Positions 1 to 5,907 of a stretch of 18,815 nt of DNA are shown here, one piece after another (the stretch's first letter is position 1; every line of letters starts with the position of its first letter). Source of the DNA: Pyricularia pennisetigena. Lineage: Eukaryota; Ascomycota; Sordariomycetes; Magnaporthales; Pyriculariaceae. The stretch covers positions 1 to 18,815 of the forward strand of contig NW_021940943.1 of the NCBI RefSeq assembly GCF_004337985.1, read 5' to 3'. The notes beneath the pieces were generated by a model that was given only the letters and a program-made list of their open reading frames with translations, had not been told where the DNA came from and did no database searches. The translations under genes were made by a program, and so were the position numbers.

Positions 1-48
1 TTTTCGTTCATCATTTTCTGCAACTTGTCTTCACCCCATCTTCTGTTA

Positions 49-95
49 CCTAACCCTAACCCTAACCCTAACCCTAACCCTAACCCTAACCCTAA
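49..95 (+). repeat. Telomeric C-strand repeat tract, outer copy
   Basis: This tract has seven full CCTAAC units plus a partial eighth, followed directly by the leader of the RT gene. TTAGGG is the usual telomeric repeat of filamentous fungi, and this is its C-strand. It begins at the same point after the shared 48-bp segment as the inner tract at 2886, but it has about two more units. Different unit numbers at otherwise identical junctions are expected if each copy was added separately to a telomere end. Confidence 0.95.
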
Positions 96-129
96 AAAAG
101 ACATCTCCGAAGAAGAAGCAGGGAAGACG

Positions 130-2082
130 ATGACGACTTCAGCTTTTCTTTCTCAGTGTTCTAGAGATTTCCACAGTTATGACGCGGAAACCTATCCCCC
201 AGTGTATGCAAGCTTGTCCTCATCGTGTAGACTTAAGATAGCAGTCTCTCTTATGAGAGAATGGGAACTCGGAACGTGGCACACGGCCGAACCCGGAGTC
301 TTTCAACATTCCAGTGTCGATCTGCCAAAAGACATTGGATACATGTTAGCTGTCAATCACAAGTTTATTCTACATCAAGCCCCCTCACTGGATGACATAG
401 ACGAAGCCAAGTTCAAACTTCGGCGCTCGGTACGCAACCGTTGGTTCTTCCGAGACAAAACGAGCAGAGACTTTATTCCTAAGTTTCATGTCCCCAACAA
501 TAGATGGCAACCGCCCCCAGCATCTGACTGGATTGAACAAGGTCTACATGCAGCTGAGAGAGTGATCGATGCACACTGTGCTCGGGCCCTCACGAGCTCA
601 GCTGTAAGACCCAGTTCCAAGCCTTTCAAGGCCTGGAAAACTGTTCAAGACTACCTTGCCCAGCATGAGCTACTAGCCAAGCTGACGGACAAGAACCTTG
701 GCCTAGCGGTTATGCCACTACATTGGTACGACTCACAAATTTTACAGATGCTATCTGATGTCAGCACTTATGAACAAGTCACATCAATACCCACATCTGA
801 GCTCGTCAAAGAAATGATCAGCCTCCTACCCTTTTGGAGACTTCCAAACCAATTGGACAAGTACATTCGAACACCCAAGAAGCTGGTGCTCCCTGAGTTC
901 CATTGTATACCCAAGGTACACAAGGAACCATGGGCGCTCCGACCCATTGTACCTTCACATTCATGGGTCACAACATCAGTGTCCGAAGTACTAGATCATC
1001 TTCTTCAGCCCCTCCTCGAGCGCTTCCCCTGGGTTGTTGCATCTTCCAAAGATGTCATCCTACAAATCGAGAAGGTGCGAACTACAAATACAAAGCCTGT
1101 GGTGATTGCAACTGGAGACGTGACCTCCTTTTACACAAACATCCCACCCAAGGACTGCGCGAAAGTCATCGCCGGTGCCTGGAAACTTTATATGAGTAGC
1201 TCGACCATCCCAGCGTCTGCCATCCGCAAAATGGTAGATTTTGTCATGGTCAACAACTACTTTGGATACCGTGGCACAACGTTCAGGCAGAAGATGGGCC
1301 TAGCCATGGGCACGTCGTGCGCCCCAGTGCTGGCCAACATTTACGCTGCCTACTTCGAACGAAAAGCCAGGATTGTCAATCAAGATGGAGTGTTACTCTA
1401 TGTTCGATACATTGACGACATCCTCTGCATATTGCAGGGTACCAAAGAAGAACAATCGGACTTTGTCGACAGGTTCCGCCTAGGAAACCTTACAGTCCGG
1501 TGGGACAGTTCACCGGTCCGGAATGAGTTCCTCGACATTGAGTTGCTGCGAATTCCTCATGAGAATCATCTCAGAGTCTGCCACACCAGACTCTTCCGAA
1601 AACCCATGAACCGTTTTCTCTACATTCCCTGGTCTTCAGCTCACCCCTTGCATGTCAAGAAAGGCTTTGTCAAAGCCGAGCTCACAAGATTTGCCATTCT
1701 TTGCTCTAGATACGAGTTCTTTGCAGAAGCCCGTATGGAATTTTATGGCAATCTCCGCCGGAGGGGATATCCGGTGGAGACACTGAGACAATGGTTCCTA
1801 CAGATTCAATATGACGACAGAGCCCGTATCCTTCTTCCCAAACAGAAGATAGATAACGGCGCACCACTCATGTTGTCAGGCCATTACAACCCAGTGTGGG
1901 ATTATGTAGATGTCAAGGAGGTGCTAGATGCAGCAAGATCGCTGTGGACAAAGGAAGAGCTGCCGGAGTCCCTCAAACAGCCGCTGATTCGAAGCCTCGG
2001 TCGAACAACAAGCCTCTTCGACTTGTTATCGACCTGGAACAAGACACTTTTGCTCCTTCCTTCGGAAGAGGGGCCAAGTTAG
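130..2082 (+). CDS. Penelope-like reverse transcriptase, endonuclease-lacking
   Basis: The protein has 650 residues from the ATG at 130, which is the first ATG in the whole leader. The frame is open further upstream through the telomeric tract, where it would encode Pro-Asn repeats, but no ATG lies there. An N-terminal block with TDKNLGLAV and a WY pair (about 186-203) is typical of PLE reverse transcriptases. RT motifs follow in order: PKVHK and RPIVP (261-275), GDVTSFYTNIP with the first catalytic Asp (329-339), MGLAMGTSCAPVLANIY (389-405), the YIDD active site (427-430), FLDIEL (467-472) and the HPLHVKKG thumb-like block (505-512). About 130 residues remain after that, with no GIY-YIG motif. 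No frameshift or internal stop is visible, so the gene may be active. It would copy the element RNA onto chromosome ends. It is probably not the host telomerase, since the motifs and element context are those of PLEs. Confidence 0.9.
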   Translation: MTTSAFLSQCSRDFHSYDAETYPPVYASLSSSCRLKIAVSLMREWELGTWHTAEPGVFQHSSVDLPKDIGYMLAVNHKFILHQAPSLDDIDEAKFKLRRSVRNRWFFRDKTSRDFIPKFHVPNNRWQPPPASDWIEQGLHAAERVIDAHCARALTSSAVRPSSKPFKAWKTVQDYLAQHELLAKLTDKNLGLAVMPLHWYDSQILQMLSDVSTYEQVTSIPTSELVKEMISLLPFWRLPNQLDKYIRTPKKLVLPEFHCIPKVHKEPWALRPIVPSHSWVTTSVSEVLDHLLQPLLERFPWVVASSKDVILQIEKVRTTNTKPVVIATGDVTSFYTNIPPKDCAKVIAGAWKLYMSSSTIPASAIRKMVDFVMVNNYFGYRGTTFRQKMGLAMGTSCAPVLANIYAAYFERKARIVNQDGVLLYVRYIDDILCILQGTKEEQSDFVDRFRLGNLTVRWDSSPVRNEFLDIELLRIPHENHLRVCHTRLFRKPMNRFLYIPWSSAHPLHVKKGFVKAELTRFAILCSRYEFFAEARMEFYGNLRRRGYPVETLRQWFLQIQYDDRARILLPKQKIDNGAPLMLSGHYNPVWDYVDVKEVLDAARSLWTKEELPESLKQPLIRSLGRTTSLFDLLSTWNKTLLLLPSEEGPS

Positions 2083-2758
2083 TAGGAAAGAAAAGCTAGC
2101 CGGCAACGTGCCCGAAGGGGGTGGGTCTCCCCGCTGCAAAGTGGCCTTTAAGAGAGACCTTGTTGGGTGACCCTGGACGGCACGTGAGGGAGTGGGATCA
2201 CCCTTGTAAATGCCACCCGAGCTGGACGAGTACAAAAACTTGAGCCCACGCCTCTCGCCATGGGATTAGTTCTTCTTGCAGTTCACCGAAGAAGCCGACC
2301 AGAGACAGCCCTCGAAGGTACGGATTGGCAACCCGAGTTAAATGTCTGCCGGATGTTATTAGTCTTCTGACTCGGGGCCAAGCTCTTGAACTATGATTGC
2401 GGGCGATGCGTGCGTCCTCTCCGTCGCAGGAAGGCCTTCAAAAAGCCACTTGACTACTTAGCATTACTGGTTAGGTCTTTGACTGTCCGGATCGAACCCG
2501 GACCACTAACCACTAACCCTAACCTAACCACGTGACCTGTCGGCACGACTCTCCTCCGAGCGGGATGAAGTTCCTCCGTTGGCGCAAGCCAAGAGGTGGT
2601 TGGGCACATTACCCCTCATTAAAAGAGGGGCTGGGGATGCAAGTTAGCGCCGTCACTGTGACGACCCAGACAGCCGGTAACCAGTGATTGTTTGTCATTA
2701 CTGACCGTGCACAGACGGGATCGTCTACAAAAACCGCGCTTTCTCCCGAATCAATGCT
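2083..2758 (+). other. PLE 3' non-coding region
   Basis: About 675 bases lie between the RT stop codon and the ribozyme, with no credible second gene. The stretch contains a short telomere-like tract near 2505-2528 and a perfect hairpin at 2612-2630. PLE units usually carry non-coding sequence here that holds structural or template signals. No other known element was recognised. Confidence 0.6.
2612..2630 (+). other. Short perfect hairpin in the PLE 3' region
   Basis: CCCCTC at 2612-2617 pairs with GAGGGG at 2625-2630 across a 7-nt A/T-rich loop. It lies about 130 bases before the hammerhead. It could be an RNA structural signal of the element or a chance inverted repeat. Confidence 0.45.
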
Positions 2759-2836
2759 CACATTAGCCCTGATGAGCCACAACACAGGCGAAACGTTGAA
2801 GTTCTTCCTACCACGGAGACCAGCGTCGGCAAAGTG
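2759..2836 (+). ncRNA. Type I hammerhead ribozyme in the PLE junction
   Basis: All core elements are present in order. CUGAUGA lies at 2769-2775. Stem II is GCC (2776-2778) paired with GGC (2787-2789) around an 8-nt loop. GAA lies at 2790-2792. Stem III is ACGUUG (2793-2798) paired with CAGCGU (2821-2826), six pairs including one G-U. The cleavage-site C is at 2827. Stem I pairs GCC (2766-2768) with GGC (2828-2830), then UU with AA, then CAC (2759-2761) with GUG (2834-2836), with an A-A mismatch and a bulged A between. The predicted cut is after 2827, so the new RNA 5' end would lie 10 bases before the segment repeated at the window start. Hammerheads are known in PLEs. The stem III loop of 22 nt is rather long. 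Activity is untested. Confidence 0.85.
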
Positions 2837-2837
2837 T

Positions 2838-2885
2838 TTTTCGTTCATCATTTTCTGCAACTTGTCTTCACCCCATCTTCTGTTA
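2838..2885 (+). repeat. Direct repeat of window bases 1-48 (PLE junction segment)
   Basis: The 48 bases between the ribozyme and the inner telomeric tract match bases 1-48 with no difference seen. The match continues into the telomeric units. It shows that another copy of the element lies, or lay, immediately to the left of the window. It is comparable to the pseudo-LTR repeats of tandem PLE copies. Confidence 0.92.
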
Positions 2886-2920
2886 CCTAACCCTAACCCT
2901 AACCCTAACCCTAACCCTAA
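2886..2920 (+). repeat. Telomeric C-strand repeat tract, inner copy
   Basis: This tract has five full CCTAAC units plus a partial one, ending abruptly in unrelated sequence at 2921. It marks the inner edge of the PLE. In the PLE model it would be the place where element RNA annealed to the overhang of an older chromosome end, which makes 2921 the former terminus. That history is inference. Confidence 0.95.
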
Positions 2921-3306
2921 GGCGCACATCAACAGCGAAAGTTCAACATTAAACTTCGGCGCATGTGACACCGGCAATATTTGTGCCTAAGGTAAACAAA
3001 AACATCGAAATTGAAGTTAGTCTATAGGATGGTGGATCCATCCGATACTATGGTTTGTTGTCATAGAACGAAAATAAAATCTTGCAGCCGTATTAACCAA
3101 AACTTACACTAGTTACACTATTTAGGTCGCAGACATCGTTGCTGCAAACAACTGCCAACAGTTAGGAACTCCTCTATCTCTCACCAAACCAAAACAGAGC
3201 TCCGTTCTCAGAAAGTCCATCATTATCACGTAATACTTTTTGTTTCTTTGTCGTTTGCTACCCTTTCTTTTCCTGTATCCTGCTGCTAACTCCATTCATT
3301 TGCTCC
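2921..3306. other. Sequence inside the PLE boundary without recognised gene
   Basis: This is AT-richer sequence beginning directly after the telomeric tract. No coding region, RNA gene or known repeat was recognised. It may be the pre-existing subtelomere onto which the element was added. Confidence 0.5.
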
Positions 3307-3331
3307 TTGTTAGTTCCCCCTATGGCTCCGA

Positions 3332-3556
3332 ATGGTACAGATAGTCTCGATTCAGAAGTTAGGCATTCCTGTCCTCCCTTTGGTTGGAGTCGGGCTCCTC
3401 TTTGCGTTATTGTCGGTTACAGTCCTGATCATTATTGGCTGCCAGCCGCCCTTTGTTATTCGTATTTCTATTTTTGGGTGTCGCGGGATGAAGGCATTTC
3501 AATTTAAATCTTTTGCGGCATTACATGTTAAATTTACTCATAATGCAAGCATATAA
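3332..3556 (+). CDS. Doubtful small hydrophobic ORF
   Basis: This is an open frame of 74 codons with one strongly hydrophobic stretch (roughly residues 13-36), which could form a single membrane helix. A second ATG frame at 3321 overlaps it, and neither shows a family match I recognise. A CTAAC followed by a TAG acceptor-like site lies just upstream (about 3286-3313), so this could be the remnant of an exon. It may equally be random sequence. Confidence 0.18.
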   Translation: MVQIVSIQKLGIPVLPLVGVGLLFALLSVTVLIIIGCQPPFVIRISIFGCRGMKAFQFKSFAALHVKFTHNASI

Positions 3557-3708
3557 ATGTGTATTAATAGTCGAACGACTGCTTTTCTTTTGTTTACGCG
3601 ATGAATTATTGAAGGTTCTATTATTATGCAGGAAAGTATTTTGAATAATTAACTTGTAATTAGGTGAATGCAAGTAAAAGTGAAGGTCACGGTTTGAAGA
3701 GGGGGCGG

Positions 3709-3719
3709 ATAATATAAAT
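3709..3719 (+). promoter_or_regulatory. TATA-like element upstream of the secreted-protein gene
   Basis: An ATAATATAAAT sequence stands about 157 bases before the ATG at 3877, followed by a C/A-rich and pyrimidine-rich leader. The position fits a core promoter with a 5' UTR of roughly 120 bases. It is a single weak motif, so the call is tentative. Confidence 0.4.
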
Positions 3720-3876
3720 GGCCCTCGTAAAATCCAATTCCAATTTATTCAACTGCCACTCTGCACACATCAACAGTCTTTCAATTTTCGCCTTCCCATT
3801 TTTAAACATACTTTTTAACATTTTACAGACTCTTCTTTAACTTTGTTTGCAAAAGACATTATTTTGAAAAGTCAAT

Positions 3877-4218
3877 ATGCGTGTTACCACTTTTAACACA
3901 TTCCTTCTCACTTTGGGAACTGTCGCTGTCGTCAATGCCGAAACGGGCAACAAATATATAGAAAAACGCGCTATCGACCTAAGTCGAGAGCGAGACCCTA
4001 ACTTTTTCGACCACCCTGGTATTCCTGTACCCGAATGTTTTTGGTTTATGTTTAAAAACAACGTACGTCAAGATGCTGGAACCTGTTACAGCTCTTGGAA
4101 AATGGACATGAAAGTTGGTCCAAACTGGGTCCATATTAAATCAGACGATAATTGCAATTTGTCGGGCGACTTCCCTCCAGGTTGGATTGTTTTGGGGAAA
4201 AAAAGGCCCGGCTTTTAA
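3877..4218 (+). CDS. Small secreted cysteine-containing protein, candidate effector
   Basis: The intron-free gene encodes 113 residues. Residues 1-21 form a classical signal peptide (hydrophobic core FLLTLGTVAVV, likely cut after VNA). A Lys-Arg pair at 30-31 is a possible kexin-type processing site. The mature part has three cysteines (54, 70, 93), aromatic residues around Cys54 (CFWFMF) and several tryptophans. I recognise no family. Size, secretion signal and subtelomeric, transposon-flanked position are typical of fungal candidate effectors, but that role is inferred. A TATA-like element lies upstream, and an AATAAA occurs about 170 bases after the stop (near 4388). An odd number of cysteines is unusual for a disulfide-stabilised protein, so one may stay free or the protein may dimerise. 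Confidence 0.7.
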   Translation: MRVTTFNTFLLTLGTVAVVNAETGNKYIEKRAIDLSRERDPNFFDHPGIPVPECFWFMFKNNVRQDAGTCYSSWKMDMKVGPNWVHIKSDDNCNLSGDFPPGWIVLGKKRPGF

Positions 4219-5295
4219 ATTAAAAGGAAATCACAGTTAAGGCAACGTAGGGAGGTTTGACGAGGTTTACGCTTGGTTGACGGCTCATAAGATAATGCAT
4301 GGGCGCCTTGCTTATAAAGAAATTCGGTAAAATCCATTATTTTAAAACCTAGTTAGAACAATGGAATTATTACGAAAGCGCTGCTACAAAAATAAAACTG
4401 CAACATGCGAGATTTTAACATAACAGCCCCGCAGCCTCACTATTGCAAGTGCAGCGGCAATTAGAAAATCAGAAATACTAACAAATCAAAAATTTTCACC
4501 CTGGGCACCACTCGACGGCCCGCGCCCGCGCGCGGCGGCGGGGCGGTGGACCGCACCCCTATTGGACGCCGTCCCCCTGTTAAAATCCAGACGCAAATGG
4601 TCCTTTTACTGTTTCCGACCTACGACCTATATCAACCCCGTAAAGTACATTACAGGAAAAAATATAGGAGCTGAATGTTATTTTGGGGGCAAACAAGCAT
4701 AAATTCGTCGGTGACGTGTGATCCCTGGCCGTCGAGAACTAATAAACGCTTTTCAGGAGTTAAAGGTTGGTGTTACGGAGTGGCGTGCCTGGGCGACTGC
4801 CAACCGTGACTAGCTCCACCTCACGTGACAAGGCGCCAGGGTGAGTTTGTTATTTGTTCGCTTAGGCGCGTGTACGCGATTGGCACTGCGTGCCTTTCTT
4901 CTTCCTTTACACTTAGCTTTAGATCTTCGAGTAGAATCGCCCCTATATTGCAGCCTTGTCTCATTGGGATCGCTTTCGTGACACCTTACGTGTTATCCAT
5001 TGTCCGGGATTTATGTAATAGGTACGAATTCGTAATATAACAGATTTGAAAAACATTCACCTTTCAAAGTTTAAATATTCGCAGTCCCAAAAGAATTTTT
5101 TTGATGGAGTTAAAACTAAAAACAACAAACTATTTTTGTTTTTATTTACCAGGAGTTTTACTGGCCCTCAATAACGTTTTCACACCCGTTGAAGCAAAAT
5201 TGTCCTTTTAACGGCTTTTAAACAAAAAGTTGACCCTTCCGTTTTGGGATGGAGATCGGGGCAAACAAAACAATAAGTTTTGGGAAATGGCAAAA
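4219..5295. other. AT-rich intergenic stretch with one GC-rich island
   Basis: No supported gene lies here. Short open frames occur but lack an ATG start, a signal peptide or recognisable domains. A very GC-rich patch at 4511-4553 stands out from the AT-rich surroundings. The right end (about 5200-5295) probably contains the 3' UTR of the minus-strand repeat-protein gene. Confidence 0.5.
4511..4553. other. GC-rich, partly self-complementary island
   Basis: This roughly 43-base patch is almost all G and C inside an AT-rich kilobase. It holds alternating CGCG runs followed by several GG pairs in close succession, so it could fold as a hairpin or a weak two-tier G-quadruplex. No known element was recognised. 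Confidence 0.5.
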
Positions 5296-5613
5296 TTATT
5301 GTTGGTCGTCCGGCTGAAAAGGTCTTTGATAAGCTTTAAAGCCAGGTAAAGGCGGAGGGAATGTGGTTGATTCAAATGGACCAGCCACTTTTTCTTTAGG
5401 CTTTTTCTCGTCCGGCTGAAAAGGTCTTTGATAAGCTTTAAAGCCAGGTAAAGGCGGAGGGAATGTGGTTGATTCAAATGGACCAGCGACTTTTTCTTTA
5501 GACTTTGTCTTTCCAGGTCGATAAGGTGGTTCATACTGGTTGGAGGACGGGGCAGCTATAACAGCCGACGCAAACGTCAAAAGAACAGCGAGAAAAGTGG
5601 ATGAAGCGCGCAT
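5296..5613 (-). CDS. Secreted proline-rich protein with two 34-residue repeats
   Basis: The intron-free gene encodes 105 residues. Residues 1-20 form a signal peptide (hydrophobic core TFLAVLLTFASAVIA, cut before APSS). The mature protein is almost entirely two tandem copies of a 34-residue unit containing KEKVAGPFESTTFPPPLPGF and KAYQRPFQPD. The unit is basic and rich in proline and aromatic residues, with no cysteine after the signal peptide. Most of the 102-bp repeats match at the DNA level, so the duplication is recent or kept uniform. I recognise no family. A secreted, repeat-containing protein of this size suggests a cell-surface or effector role, which is inference. A LINE 3' end lies only 14 bp upstream of the ATG, so its original promoter has been displaced. 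Confidence 0.75.
   Translation of the reverse strand: MRASSTFLAVLLTFASAVIAAPSSNQYEPPYRPGKTKSKEKVAGPFESTTFPPPLPGFKAYQRPFQPDEKKPKEKVAGPFESTTFPPPLPGFKAYQRPFQPDDQQ
5306..5501 (-). repeat. Two tandem 102-bp coding repeats
   Basis: Two copies with a period of 102 bp begin at 5306 and 5408. They match almost base for base over about 93 bases. One of the few differences (G/C in the Val codon before Ala-Gly) is synonymous. The period is a multiple of three, so copy-number changes would keep the reading frame. Confidence 0.9.
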
Positions 5614-5627
5614 TGTATTTGTTTGAT

Positions 5628-5654
<27 letters not shown>
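5628..5654 (-). repeat. (TAC)9 tail at the LINE 3' end
   Basis: Nine perfect GTA units on the plus strand (TAC on the element's coding strand) end the LINE sequence. Many non-LTR elements end in a short tandem repeat in place of poly(A), made during target-primed reverse transcription. The repeat therefore fixes the 3' boundary of the insertion. Confidence 0.85.
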
Positions 5655-5659
<5 letters not shown>

Positions 5660-5907
5660 TAACGCCGGGCTCGGCCCGGCTTGTTAGCCGGCCGTTAGCA
5701 ACCTCCCGAGGGGTATCTCGGCGCGCGTTCTATCTTCTTTATTTACACAGGGGGAAAACAAGGAGGGCAGAGGCGGATCGTGCCTGACCGGGTTCGGGCC
5801 CGGTCCTGCTTAGGGGGTTAGTTCACTGACGCGACCCCGTGCCTAAGGTGCACGGAGGGTTCGTCTGACGGCTTGTGCCGTGAAGTGTGGGTGAAAAGGC
5901 AGTAAGT
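5655..5907 (-). other. LINE 3' UTR with GC-rich hairpins
   Basis: About 250 bases lie between the ORF2 stop and the TAC tail. A perfect 7-bp hairpin (GCCGGGC/GCCCGGC, TCG loop) sits at 5664-5680, about 10 bases from the tail. A second one (ACCGGG/CCCGGT) lies at 5787-5804. LINE reverse transcriptases often recognise 3' UTR stem-loops, so these are candidate recognition structures. Confidence 0.6.

Larger units (their letters stand above)
1..2920 (+). mobile_element. Telomere-associated endonuclease-deficient Penelope-like element (PLE)
   Basis: This region holds a retroelement made of a telomeric-repeat leader, one reverse transcriptase gene (130-2082), a long 3' non-coding part, a hammerhead ribozyme (2759-2836) and a second telomeric-repeat tract (2886-2920). 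Bases 1-48 are repeated at 2838-2885, so the unit repeats with a period of about 2837 bp and the window begins just inside the tail or leader of a neighbouring copy. The RT has PLE-type motifs, and no GIY-YIG endonuclease follows it. The Coprina and Athena groups of PLEs are known to lack the endonuclease and to attach to telomeres, and this layout matches them. The orientation agrees with annealing of CCCUAA-bearing RNA to a telomeric overhang at a left chromosome end. Beyond 2920 the sequence is unrelated, so the inner boundary is the telomeric tract. Confidence 0.85.

Noticed and set aside
2485..2530. Minus-strand tRNA-like signature: a GGTTCGATCC box with a 6-bp stem, preceded by a GGTTAGTGG sequence
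   Set aside because: The loop and stem do not fit a true T-arm, no acceptor or anticodon arms can be drawn, and the A-box-like part comes from the telomere-like repeat.
2609..2977. Minus-strand open frame across the ribozyme and the inner telomeric tract
   Set aside because: It encodes Leu-Gly runs from the telomeric G-strand and overlaps the hammerhead. It is a shadow of repeat sequence.
4825..5040. Plus-strand open frame of 71 codons in the AT-rich stretch
   Set aside because: It opens with a non-ATG codon and has no recognisable feature.
5208..5534. Second minus-strand frame with its own repeats over the secreted repeat protein
   Set aside because: The repeats come from the same 102-bp duplication in another frame. 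It has no signal peptide, and the other frame has a signal peptide and synonymous differences.
5628..5654. (GTA)9 considered as a CRISPR-like or independent microsatellite
   Set aside because: Its position exactly at the end of the LINE 3' UTR makes a retrotransposition tail the simpler explanation, and there are no spacers.
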